A stretch of 64,000 bases of DNA from Cryptomeria japonica (Eukaryota > Streptophyta > Pinopsida > Cupressales > Cupressaceae). Location of the stretch: NCBI RefSeq assembly GCF_030272615.1, contig NC_081413.1:605616709-605680708 (forward strand), written 5' to 3'. Positions 10,077 to 20,552 of the stretch are shown in pieces. Below the pieces are notes generated by a model, which saw only the letters and a list, made by a program, of their open reading frames with translations, was not told the origin of the DNA and did not search any database. The translations under genes and the position numbers were made by a program. Positions within the stretch are counted from its first letter, which is position 1. Each line of letters starts with the position of its first letter.

Positions 10077-12899
10077 ATGTTTGTTGAAATTAGGTCTCAA
10101 CCTTCTTACGAAGCCATGTCATCACAATTGAGAAATCAATCATGTCAATCCAATCTCTACATGTCTCAGAACTTGGATCAAACTTATCATGATGATGTAA
10201 ATGTCCAAATACAAAACCTAGAGGAGAAACTAGCTCAAGAAAAGGAGATTTTGGAACAAAAAGTGAAAAACATTGAGAAGAATAGATCACAAATGTCCAA
10301 AATGTTTCAAAAATTTCCAGGTCAAAATCCAAAAATTGAGCCAATTGATGTAAGATCTCTTATTGAATGATCAAACATACCAGCTCTCCTCTCGCAAATA
10401 GAGATGATGAAACAATTTCAAGAAAAGAGACAACAACATTATGTGCCTCCACAACAAGAACAAGAAGGTGTTTACTATCAATCACATTTTCAACCATCAC
10501 AACCAACGGTTCAACCAGTTGTTCAACATTTCCAACAGACACAACCAATTGTCCAACATATACAACCAACACAACCAATTGTCCAACATATACAACCAAC
10601 ACAACCAATGGTCCAATTTCAACAATATGTCCAACCAACTATACAATGTCCACAAATAGTTCAACCAATGGTGGAATATCAACAAGTTCAATCAACATAT
10701 CAATGTCAACAACCACAACCAAACATTCAAAAACAAAGGTTGCAACATACACCAAGCCAAATTTTGAACATGTCAAACCAATTTGATCAACATCTAGTTC
10801 GAAATCAAAACATGACATCAAACCAAGACCAAATTCTTGCCAAACAAGTTCAAATTCCAGATACAACTATGTCAAAACCTCGAAAGAAAGGTGGCTTTAT
10901 TGCAAGGATCTTAAGGAAATTACCAAGTGAGTTCTTTGAGGAAGATCAAGATAATACAATTATGCCTAGCAATGCCTCATCCCCCCACAAACAAATTGAC
11001 TCTCCAGTGGCATCTATCCCTACACCTTTAGAAGTTTCACAGGAACCTTCCATATTGTCCTCATCAAACAATACACCCAAGGATGAAATTATCCAAGGAC
11101 TATCCATAATTGATTGCCAAGATAATCCAATTCATGATGCACATCCTTGTCATGTTTCAGAAATACAAGACCCAATGCCACCCTGCACTTTATTGCCATT
11201 ACCTATTTTAGAGGACCCCATTCGAAGTCCCTCTTCCTTGTGTTCAAGCATTGATTCCTTGCCAGAATCCATCACAAATGTTCAAAGTGCATTTCCTTCA
11301 TGCCAAAACATTGACTCCTTGTCAAAATCCCCCGTGCATATCCAAAGTCCAACCCCATGTCAAGAGGATAATTTAGAGCATGAAGAAACGTGTCTTGAAA
11401 TAGATGAAGATCAAGATCCTAAAACCTTATCATCCCATCCAATTGTTGACCAGGACCCCATGTTCCCAAACACTCACGATGATTCACTTATTCCTATCAA
11501 TTCTATCCAAGAACACAATGTCCTTTCAAATCCCATTGACATTCCACTTCCTAAGAAAGATCAAGATATCCCTTCCATCCTTTCTGATGATCCCATTAAA
11601 AGTTAAGAGCAAAGCACCTTTAAAGAGGATTCCAATGATCTTCCTCCTTGTCAAGATCAAATTATTCCTTTAAATCCTCCACAAGATCCTTTTGTTCCTC
11701 CATCTCCTTGTCTTAATGCTCCATATACACTCCAAGATCTCATTCCTTTTGATGATCCCATTATTTCTCCCATTCCATCTCTTGAAGAGCCTATCATTTA
11801 ACCATGTCCACTACACAATCCTAGTCCCCCTCATGATCCTAATCTCCCTCATGATTCTAACGTGTCAGTGCAAGATGTTCATGAACCCTCGACATGCATA
11901 ATGGGTTCTTCCACTTTGGTGCAATCCGATCCACTTCAAGATCTCATTATTTCTCTCATATCATATCCACCTCATAATGGACTTGCGTCTTCTTCCCAAA
12001 GAAAAGAGTATCCTACAAGTCAAGATATTCATAAAGGCAAAGGGGTAGATCTCCATAAGCAAGAATCCCTTCATGTGAAAGAAAATGTTAAGGGTCATGT
12101 CTACACAACTCACTCTCAAGATGTTAGTATCCCTCCATCAAAATCAAAACATACACCTTCCCCATCATACTTTCCATCCATCTTAGGTCCTTATATCCCT
12201 TCATCCTCTATGCAAGGTCAGCAAAGGCACAAATCCTTGAGTAAATTTCATCAATCCAAAAGAACTCCATTTCATTCATATCCATCCATGCATTCCTTTC
12301 CCCCTCCAAGCAATTTGGTTGCCAAGTATAAAAGTCATAAGTCTAGAAATCCACATGTATTCAAGGATCAACATGTCCAATATAATTGACATGTCAAAAC
12401 AAAGAACAATATGATCTATAAAGAAAAAGAAATATCCAAAAGGCCACAAAGGCCCATTTCTCAAAAACAAAATTCAAAATCTATATGGGTTCCTAAATCC
12501 CTTGTGCAAGAAATACACTCCAATGAACCACAAAAGCAGGAAAAATCAAAAACCATGTGGATCCCTAAGCGGCTCCTTGAAGCACAAAAGCCTAAAGAAA
12601 CATCAAAATTGGCATCTACAATTGCTATTCCTCCATCCAAACCTTCCAAGTCTATTCCTCCACCACCTTCTTCATCCGTTTTGGGCCCTTATGTCCCAAA
12701 ATCCATATCCTTTCCCTTGTCAAAATCTCAATATCCAAAATACATTTTTCCTCCATCAGTCCATCACCCCTCAAGGTGTGTGCCAATGTCAATCTTGCCA
12801 ACATTTCCATCCAGTGAAGCACAATTCTTCCAATACCCTATCTATTATCCAATGCATATTTTCCATCCTTCGATCCCTTTGATCCCATCCTTTGCATAA
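10077..12899 (+). pseudogene. Long Pro/Gln-rich ORF of unknown function, broken by stops
   Basis: One frame stays open for about 940 codons, interrupted only by stops at 10368, 11604, about 11799 and 12387. I chose ATG 10077 because the sequence just before it looks like leader, although the frame is open back to 9978. The order is: a short coiled-coil-like segment (NLEEKLAQEKEILEQKVKNIE, about residues 45-65, ending one residue later as written in the frame); a Gln-rich stretch with decapeptide repeats QPTQPIVQHI; a basic KPRKKGG patch; a long Pro/Ser/Asp-rich acidic middle; then paired motifs LGPYIPSSS and LGPYVPKS, and KSIWVPKSL and KTMWIPKRL. There is no RT, integrase, zinc knuckle or protease motif. 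It could be a diverged gag-like or element-specific protein. The stops suggest this copy is dead. Confidence 0.55.
10541..10620 (+). repeat. 30-base in-frame tandem repeat in the unknown ORF
   Basis: Units of 30 bases (for example CAACATATACAACCAACACA and the next ten bases) encode QPTQPIVQHI. Two units are nearly exact and a third is diverged. The period keeps the reading frame, in agreement with a once-translated low-complexity segment. Confidence 0.75.
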
Positions 12900-13144
12900 A
12901 TCCTTGCCTTAATTTCATCTCTTTTTCCATGTCTTTATCCTACCAACGTCTTTGAGCATACTTTTAAAGGTCATGGTCCATTTTTTTTTCAAGGCTACTT
13001 TCCAAACAAAAAAATGCTTGAGTCCTTCTTCCATCCCCTATCATGTGTCCATCTTCTATTGAAAAAGTCAAAATAAAAAAAATAAAAAAGTGAGAAAAAA
13101 AAAAGACAAAAGAAAAAAGTAAAGCAAAAATAATTCATCCACTG

Positions 13145-13207
13145 GTGAAAACCTGGCAAACAGGCACCTTGGGCAAGTACCATGATGAAAACCTGGCAAA
13201 CAGGCAT
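13145..13207. repeat. Direct repeat GAAAACCTGGCAAACAGGCA
   Basis: Two identical copies of this 20-base sequence lie 38 bases apart, with matching flanks. Each holds the inverted repeat CCTGGCAAACAGG (CCTG and CAGG). Similar GAAAACC...AAA...GGC blocks occur in the 3' regions of plant Tat-type elements, from memory. The role is unknown. Confidence 0.65.
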
Positions 13208-13881
13208 CATGCGTAATCTATGAACTTCTTGCATACCGTACTTGGGGACAGGTTTTATCCTATCATATCCTTTTGTCCTTAATTGTTCCATTATCCTATC
13301 GAACCCCTGTCATTACCCTCCATTATCCTATTGTCCCTCATGTCCATTTCCTCTTTTCACCTTTGATCTTGACAAGGCTGAGGATCTTCATGAGCATCAT
13401 GCATCTTATTTGCAGCTTTTAGTCTATCATAGCTTTTGGTATTTATCCATTTTCTTATTACAACCTTTCATCCATATTCCCTGGCTTATTGCAACTTTCT
13501 GCCACTATCCCTTAGCCAATCCCGACCTTCAGTCCATGTCCCTTATCCATTCTTGGTCTTTCTTATCCTATCCCTATCTTATCACTATCCATACACTCTT
13601 TTTCATTTCTTGATCTTGATCTGACATAAGGACGCGAAATGCAAAACATAGTTTCAAAAACCTCTTGACATGTCCCTCATGCCATGTTCCTTCTTTACAT
13701 TGTCATATCTAGTCTCTTGTCCCATCACGCAATAGCTCTTGAAAATTGCATCCGTATTGTCTCCATGATAAAAGGCCTTTGTCTTCCCTCTATCCACCAA
13801 CATTTCAGAAAGCCTATTTATTCACCTATCATATTCCTTGCCTTGCTAGACACTGGGGGCAAAATCATAAAAATCAAATAC

Positions 13882-14055
13882 TGTCCTGAAAAAATCCCTA
13901 AAAATAAAAAAATGTCCTGAAATAATCCAAAAACATTCAAAAAAATGTCCTGAAAAAAAATCCCTAAAAATCACATAATGTCCTGAAAAAATCCCTAAAA
14001 ATCAAATAATGTCCTGAAAAAAAAACCCTAAAAAGTCAAATAAAGTCCTGAAAAA
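13882..14055. repeat. A-rich tandem repeat, six units of 31-33 bases
   Basis: TGTCCTGAAAAAATCCCTAA begins units at 13882, 13913, 13946, 13979, 14010 and about 14042. Unit lengths differ through A-run changes. The units are too degenerate and have no unique spacers, so this is not a CRISPR-like array. Confidence 0.85.
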
Positions 14056-15049
14056 TGAACAAAAAAAATTTGTAAAAAACTTGAAATTCATACAAAGTGA
14101 AAAACATCAAAATCCAAAAACAATTCCTTTGGCATTTTGCATTTTGTCAATAAATGGTCCCCTTTGTGCATAGACAGATCACTGAGCATACATCCAACGA
14201 CAATCAATCAAACATTGTGCTTTAATGAAATCACGCATTAACAGATGAACTTTTTCAATCAAACCAGACATTCAAACTGAGCAAAATTGTCATATCAATC
14301 AATCAACGTCATTACCATTGGTCCTTGTCACTATTATCATGGGTCTTATATAGGGTGTGGTATACTCGAAACCAGACTGTGTCTTGTCTTTGATGGGGTA
14401 CCGCATTCCCTGGAACCAGACAGCATGATCATTCTTGTTTTCCACTTTTGACAATGATGATCAAAATGTTTGTTTGACTTGTTTGAATTTGCGAGTCTTA
14501 TCTTTTTATTGATTTATTTTTGGCTTCGACCATGTTCCTATGTTGCTTGATGATGTCACTAAGTGATTTAGAGTGATTGGGATGGCTCATGGTCCTTTAT
14601 TATTTTTTATCTTCTATTTGTGGAGTGTTTCATAACATTCTGGGGCAAGTTTGTCTTAGGATTTTTGAACCATTCCTTGTCTGTGAATATGTCTGTCTTA
14701 TGCAAAGGGATTGCATTATCGCTCTGGCCTTCATTGCCATGTTGCGCCGCATCCATTTTGCCATATCAAATAAAGGTTCTCACCTCCTTATGTGCATATG
14801 TGATAGAAAGTTTTCCTTCATCTCTAACTATCCTCTGTCTAATTTCTTCTTACTAACATTTCTTCCGTCAGTCTTGGCAGTCCGTTTGATCTATTCGAAC
14901 CTATCATCTTCTGTCATTCTTATCGATCACTTGGCCTCTTTTCTGGATTTTCTGGCCAATTCCTCGAGGGGGCATGCATATGTCATTTTTATTGTTTGGG
15001 GCGTTTTCATTATTGTTCTTTGAAACAACACTTAGAATCGCATTGTCTC

Positions 15050-15063
15050 AAAGAGGAGCAAAA
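15050..15063 (+). other. Polypurine tract of the 10.1-kb element
   Basis: AAAGAGGAGCAAAA directly precedes the right LTR start TGTAGAC. Together with the primer-site candidate this sets the plus orientation. Confidence 0.8.
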
Positions 15064-16566
15064 TGTAGACGTCTAAAAATGGTCAACACTTGCGGAGTCA
15101 TACTTTAACATTTGCGCATTACCTTATTTTAGGGTTCTTGCGTCACATTAACATTTCTTCTATGTTGCGCATTTGGTCTTTATCATTTGCGAGCATCGAG
15201 TCCTTCTTTTGCATTCCTCATTTTTCTCGCTTTCAAATTAGGTCTTGTCAATAGCAATCTTCAGTCATGATTTTGGTCAATCCTTGTCCTCCTGTCAATC
15301 TGTCAATCATCTTTAGCTTGTTAGTAATCATTTGCGATTATCAACTTTTCAATCTTGTCATTTTTCTATCGATTCATCATCGATCCTTGTCCTTGTCAAT
15401 CTTGTCATTTTGTGATCGATTCGTCATCGATCCTTGTCCTTGTCAATCTTGTCATTTTACAGTCGATTCATCATCAATCGTTGTCCTTTTCAATCATGTC
15501 AATTTGGATCAATTAGTCATTGTTCCTCGTCAATTGGCGCTTATCAATTGGTCTCCTTGTCAATCTTGGTCAATTTGTCATTGATTTTTATCACCCAATC
15601 TCAATCATTTATCAACACTGGTCCTTGTCAGTCGGAATCATGATCAAATCGACCCTACATCAATTATCTTTTGTCGAGACCTATTTGTCATCCTTGCATT
15701 TCTAATTCATCTTCTAGGGTTTTATGATTTATTCATTTAATCTTGTTTGTCATTTTTCCCTCTAGGTTAAATAATTTATTTATTTACCCTAAGTCTTCTT
15801 GTCACAATTAAATATTTATTTAATTGGCTAATTAATTCCCCCTCTTTTTGTGAATTAATTAATGAATGAAAAATTATTAATTAATTCACCTCATTTTCTA
15901 ATTTGCTAAATTCAATTTCCACCTAATCAATTCCTCTCTAGTCTCTCCCTATTTTTGTGCTTCGGTGGAAGCATGAATTTCTCATGCGTCATACTATTGG
16001 CATAGCAAGATGTCATAGGCTTTTAGTCCTCTAACCTTTGCATTGGCAATATGTCATAATTCATGACATAGAAGGTGTCATAACCTTCTTCCTTCAACTC
16101 AATTTTGCCATTTTTGAAATCAATTGCCTCTAATATCAACTTCATGCTAATCATGTCCTCTCTCCAATTTGTCTATAAATTGGATGAATTTATTCAATCA
16201 AAGGAGATCAATCAATCAAGGAATCAATCACATTTTCAGGATCAATCAATCAATTAATCACATTTTCGAATGGAATCAATCAATCACATTTTCGAGTAAC
16301 CTTATGCTACAGATTTCATCAACAACTTACTTTCCACTTGCAAATGCACTTTGTAGGTGAGAACAACATCAAATTGGAAGGTGAAAGAAGAACAATGAAG
16401 CCACATGAAGGAGATATCTGCATTTGGTTTGCTTTGATTGCATTTTGAGTATCTTGTCTTCATGTTTTCATTGATTCGATTAGGATTGTTTTCATTGCAG
16501 TTTTAGGTTTCGTGATTGTCCTAATTTGTTATTTGCTTTGATGAATCCTCAATTTCCTACTCTACA
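15064..16566 (+). repeat. 3' LTR of the 10.1-kb element
   Basis: It matches 6444-7948 end to end, starting TGTAGAC and ending CTCTACA, and is followed by the target duplication GTTTG at 16567. By eye there are about 19 differences in the first 330 bases and far fewer in the last 700. Confidence 0.9.
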
Positions 16567-17546
16567 GTTTGCGTGTACAAGGATTGAATTTCTTAGGAAG
16601 CAATGAAGTTCTTAGTAGAATGTGTTAAGAGTTTGACAGCTTATCAGATCAATGTGTGGTGATGAGTTATGATCATTCAATGAGTGTAATTGTCTTGTAA
16701 TTTGTTGTAATCATTTGTATGATGATCTATAATGAATTGTAATGATTTGATATGATCTATAATGTAGATTCATTTTAGGTTACGGTTTTGTAACCGACCT
16801 AATTGTAAAGTCTATTTAGGTCTAGTTTTAGAAGGTTAAGTGTGTCAGTGATCAGAGAAGTGTGTGTGTGCCGAACCAGATTCAAATGTCTTCATGAGTG
16901 AAGCAAATTGGAGCTGACAAGGATCTATAATAGCAAGCTATGAAGTGTCAAGTCCAGATCATTTATCTAGTGTTTCCTAACAGTTGCATAAGCATTAAAA
17001 TCCCTTAATTGGGTAGGTCCTAACAGGTCTGATCTTGTAAATCCCTTCACTGGGTGGCTCATTAATTTGGGTTTAAATCCTCTAGCGAGGTCATTCCTAA
17101 TAGGGTAAAGCTCCTAATAGAGCTAAGTTGTAAAATCCCTTGACCGGGTGACTCCTAAAATGGTCTACTCTTAACTGGGCATTGTTGTAAAGCTCCTAAC
17201 CAGGCTAGGATCCTAACAAGAAGCATTCCGAAAGAGTGCATATTTTGTGCGTACCAATTCCCACCATGGTTTTTCCCATTTGGGTTTCCACGTGAAAAAT
17301 ATTTGTGTTCATGTTGTGGATGGATTATGCATTTGACGTCTTTACTATATTTTCTTAATGGTAAACACTTAAGTTGCTACCAGTAATGTTTTGGTAAATC
17401 TGCATTAAGTGATTGTTTGATCAACTACCGGTACTGGTTATGAACTGTTTTGTGAAGTATTGTGCAGATTGGTGAAAATTTTTAGTTTATCCTTATTACT
17501 GATTCACTGCCCCCCCCCCCCCTCTCAGTAATACCCGATCCTCACA
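16567..17546 (+). repeat. Copia-1 3' LTR, second part
   Basis: After the GTTTG duplication (16567-16571) the interrupted copia LTR continues. It has a run of small inverted repeats (16981-17239), the hairpin motif TTTTTCCCATTTGGGTTTCC near 17270-17292, a run of 13 C at 17510-17522 and then CTCTCAGTA. This is the same order as in the Copia-2 LTRs. The exact end is uncertain, probably CTCACA near 17546. Confidence 0.75.
16981..17239 (+). other. Ladder of small inverted repeats in the Copia-1 LTR
   Basis: Successive short palindromes include CCTCTAGCGAGG (17079-17090), AGCTCCTAATAGAGCT (17109-17124), CCCTTGACCGGG, and GCATTCCGAAAGAGTGC (17223-17239). Stems are 3-6 base pairs and loops are often TAAC- or TAAT-like. 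The equivalent part of Copia-2 has different stems that still pair. Confidence 0.6.
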
Positions 17547-18480
17547 ATAATAATAGTAGTTTCAAAAAAAATTAAAGCACCAATTCAAAATGTGATTTAA
17601 TCTAAAAATCAAACAATCAATTTCAAATCACAAATCCTTCAACAGGCGTCCTACATCAAATAACATTAGTAGTTTCAAAAGTTTATCTTTGACACACGAG
17701 ATTGGATGCCACAAGAGGGAACCTGCACAAGCACACAAAGCAACAAAGATTAGTTCACAAAAAGAAATCAAAACACATTAACACAAAACTAAACATTAAG
17801 CTAATTAACAAAAAATAAAAATTTAATCTACTTAACAAAATTTAAAATCTAATATAAAACCTAACTTTTAATCTAAAATCAAAATCTAATCTAAATTAAA
17901 ATTAAAAATCTAATCTAATAGCAAAATTAAATTTAAAATTAACCTAATTAGCCAAAATTAAAATCTAAATTAAATCTAATTAAAAACTAAATGAAAAATC
18001 TAATTAGAAATTAAATCTTAAATCTTAAGCAAAAAGAAACTAATTTAAAATCTAAACAAAAATATTCTAATTTAAAAAAAATTCTAATTTAAATAAAATA
18101 AAAATACTAATCTAATCTAAATTAAAAACTAATTAAAAATCAAATCTAAACTTAATCTAAATAAACAAACTAAAAATCAAAAACTAAATGAACAAATCTA
18201 AAAAATCTAAAATAAATTTAGAATTAAAAAAGAAAATCATAAACTAAACTTAAAATAAAAAAATCTAAACTAAACTTAAAATAAAAAAATCTGAACTAAA
18301 CATGTAAAGAAACTAAACTAAAAGTATAGCAAACATAAATCGGATATATGAATCATGCAAACATAAACCGGATATATGAATCATGTTATTGAATAAGCAA
18401 TGAAATGTGCTCTCACAATCTGTAGACAAAATAAAACAAGTTAGGAATATCAAAAGCTTGATCAACAAAACAAGGGAAAA
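17547..18480. other. A-rich low-complexity stretch, no gene seen
   Basis: From about 17750 to 18310 the sequence is built from AAATCTAAT- and AAACTAAA-like words. Frames are short. The minus-strand frame at 18313-18552 has no recognisable content. This is probably the interior of the LTR element whose end lies at 18500. Confidence 0.6.
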
Positions 18481-18499
18481 GTCCCACCGGGCGTGCCAA
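18481..18499 (-). other. Primer-site-like sequence next to an LTR end
   Basis: The minus strand reads TTGGCACGCCCGGTGGGAC right after an LTR-like end CCACCTACA. From memory, similar TTGGCACGCCCGGTGGGAC blocks follow LTRs in plant gypsy-type elements. It would make the sequence to the left the interior of a minus-strand element. Confidence 0.45.
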
Positions 18500-19186
18500 T
18501 GTAGGTGGATAAAATCTGATCTGTTTGGAATTACTGCCTTCCTATTTCTCAAGATTTCATATTAATGATTATTGCTCTCAGATGCACTTCTATGAAAGCT
18601 ATGAGAAAATGGAGATTAAAATGATTGCAAAGAAATGTGAAAGTGAGAATATGCAAGAAAGGAAGATCAAACTAAAAAATGCAACAGTTTGAATGCAAAA
18701 GTCGTGGATCCCAAAATGGGAGAGGGGTTTTACTTTTATAGGCATTCTCTGGGTGAATCCAAGTTATGTGATGAATGTGGGATAAAAGATTGGACTTGAG
18801 AGTTTGATCTCACATGTGCGAGGTGAATGTAAGTGGGTAGAGGAGAAAGTATAAATGCAAATGCATGTATTTGTGAAAATAGATAAATGATATTATTATA
18901 CAATATATAGGCAATATATGATAAATAGGTGATATAATAATAATATTAACAAATGATAAATGGAATTATAATATTAATGATAATATAGATATTATTGATG
19001 ATATTAAATGATAAATAATAATAATAATTAATCAATATTAATAATGGATAAATGATGAATAATAATAATATTAATGATAATATTAATAAAGGATAAATGA
19101 TGATAAATGACAATAGATGGAATAATGTATGAAAAAGGAGGTGGATTCACCTGGGATTAAGATGGCAAATTTTATGTTTATACACA
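18500..19186 (-). repeat. Probable LTR fragment beside the primer-like site
   Basis: It begins TGTAGGTGG at 18500, the complement of an LTR ending CCACCTACA. I find no second copy in the window, so the other LTR is lost or absent. The right part (18880-19130) is an ATAAT/GATAAAT low-complexity run. The fragment ends where Copia-2 sequence begins at 19187. Confidence 0.4.
18880..19130. repeat. AT-rich ATAATGATA/GATAAAT simple repeat
   Basis: Irregular repetition of AATAATAATATTAATGATAA-like words with almost no G or C. No frame or motif is present. Confidence 0.8.
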
Positions 19187-20473
19187 TATTGTTGTAATAT
19201 TGTTACTGTAGCCGGTAGGAAAAATTTGTGAGGAGAACCGGTAACCGGTGTAAAGGTGTAAACCTTATCTATTGTTGTAACTGGTAAACCCTACCAGTTA
19301 TTTTTGATAAACCCTAACCGATTAAGTTTGGTGAATTGGTTATATTCGTTTATGATCTGATGATGAGCGATAATGATGATGACATGCATGATTATTGTAT
19401 GAAGACAATTCCAAGAGATTTTGGCGAGTTGTTGTAACGGTTTTTGTCTAGGGAATGAGAAAATGTATTGCATCTAATTCAAAGTGCATGATGAGTTACT
19501 AAGTTCAATGAAGCAGTGATAAAGGAGCGATCAAGATTTTCTTGATTGATGTGTAGAGATTGCTATGTAATCCAATGGTCATGCTTGAACCGAATTTGTT
19601 TGTAATCTCGACAAGAGTTAGGTTTTTGTTGTGTTACTATCCTGATTGATTTGTTTTTAAGGTCGATGAAGTTGTTTAGTTTTAAAAGAGAGTTGCCAAA
19701 GAGATAGACATAGTTCAGTTGAGTGTGTGGTTGCCTAACTGAATGATGTATCTATAGTTTGAGTAAAGGAAGATAGGAGCATGAAAAGGATCTGATCAAG
19801 CAAGTGTAGTGCTATTCTGATACACCAAAAAACTCCTATTGTTTTCTAACAATTACAACAGAATTGAAATCCCCTAATCAGGTAAGCTCTAACAAGCTTG
19901 GTGCTATTCAAATCCTCTAACAAGGTAGTCCATTAGATTGGATTTTCAAATCTTCTACCAAGGTTACTCCTTACAGGGTATTGCTTCTAACAAGGCATTT
20001 GTAGTCAATCCCTTAACCGGGTGATTCCTAACAGGATCAGTTCTTAACAAGACTTTTTGTAAAGCTTTAACAGGCTAGGCACCTAACAGGGCGAACTTCA
20101 GAAGAGTTCAGATATTATCTTGTGAGCCTCATCTCACTGTGGTTTTTATCTATTTGGGTTTCCATGTCAAAAATATTTGTGTCAAGTTGTGAATGTTAAT
20201 GTGGTTATGTTTTCATGGTTGATTTACTTAACTACTTAAGTATTTCTTATAAGTCATGATAACCGGTAGTATTGAAGATATGAAGAAATTGTTTACTATT
20301 AATTTGTTGTAACAAACAACCGGTTTTATCTTATGAGTTTTTATCTTGATAGAGTTATTCTAAGTTTACTTTGAGAGATTAATTGGTGAAGTTTATTATC
20401 AGTTTTTTCTATCTACTAATTCACCCCCCCTCTCAGTAGTTGACCAAATACTTATTCTTTCATCATACCATCA
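19187..20473 (+). repeat. Copia-2 5' LTR (5'-truncated)
   Basis: It matches the 3' LTR from base 73 of that LTR onward. It contains the small-hairpin ladder (19866-20109), the conserved hairpin near 20137-20172 and TTCACCCCCCCTCTCAGTAG near its end. It ends CATACCATCA at 20473, two bases before the primer site. Confidence 0.85.
19866..20109 (+). other. Ladder of small inverted repeats in the Copia-2 5' LTR
   Basis: About ten short palindromes follow one another: AAGCTCTAACAAGCTT (19884-19899), CCTCTAACAAGG (19914-19925), CCCTTAACCGGG, GATTCCTAACAGGATC (20023-20038), TTCTTAACAAGA, GCACCTAACAGGGC and GAACTTCAGAAGAGTTC (20093-20109). Most have a TAAC-containing loop. The 3' LTR repeats the set at 24427-24679. 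Confidence 0.65.
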
Positions 20474-20475
20474 AT

Positions 20476-20486
20476 TGGTATCAGAG
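20476..20486 (+). other. Copia-2 primer-binding site
   Basis: TGGTATCAGAG, two bases after the LTR end, is the plant initiator-Met tRNA site. Confidence 0.85.
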
Positions 20487-20552
20487 AATTACAAGTCCTC
20501 TAAGGTCTAAGCCTAGCAACTTGAGGAAAATATTTACTGATCATGATGAAGA

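Larger units (their letters stand above)
12900..15049 (+). other. 3' untranslated part of the 10.1-kb element
   Basis: No conserved protein is recognisable. It holds a direct repeat near 13145-13207, a pyrimidine-rich stretch with repeated CTATCC and TTATCC (13250-13620), an A-rich tandem array (13882-14055) and two copies of GAAACCAGAC or GGAACCAGAC near 14370-14430. A 148-residue hydrophobic frame at 14577-15023 ends just before the polypurine tract. I do not support it as a gene. Confidence 0.5.
6444..16566 (+). mobile_element. 10.1-kb non-autonomous LTR element with complete ends
   Basis: Two LTRs of 1505 and 1503 bases bound the element. It is flanked by the perfect 5-base target duplication GTTTG (6439-6443 and 16567-16571). 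LTR ends are TGTAGAC and GTCTACA (CTCTACA in the right copy). A primer-site-like TTTTGGTGAA follows the left LTR and AAAGAGGAGCAAAA precedes the right one, so orientation is plus. The 7.1-kb interior has one long degenerate ORF (10077-12899) and no protease, RT, RNase H or integrase that I can find. This is the pattern of a large retrotransposon derivative. The LTR copies differ by scattered, mostly transition changes, denser in the first 350 bases. Confidence 0.9.
1..17546 (+). mobile_element. Copia-1, Ty1/copia LTR retrotransposon (left-truncated, twice interrupted)
   Basis: Copia-1 survives in three pieces: 1-216, 4130-6443 and 16572-17546. The first two carry gag-pre-integrase, integrase and reverse transcriptase homology. 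The last two make up one 3' LTR of about 1.5 kb split by the 10.1-kb insertion. The 5' LTR, gag and protease lie outside the window. The domain order GAG-pre-integrase, integrase, RT is that of Ty1/copia. RNase H has been deleted: RT homology stops near 5873 and is followed within about 35 bases by the polypurine tract. The element is the oldest layer of this region because both other elements sit inside it. Confidence 0.85.

Noticed and set aside
12995-13291. 98-residue minus-strand frame rich in Phe
   Set aside because: Made by an A-rich simple run (13068-13125) read backwards.
13882-14055. Regular repeats that could suggest a CRISPR-like array
   Set aside because: Adjacent degenerate tandem units without unique spacers, inside a plant retrotransposon.
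14577-15023. 148-residue hydrophobic frame just before the polypurine tract, env-like in position
   Set aside because: No signal-peptide and single-anchor pattern, overlapping frame at 14620-14856, T-rich sequence that gives hydrophobic codons by chance, and no recognisable domain.
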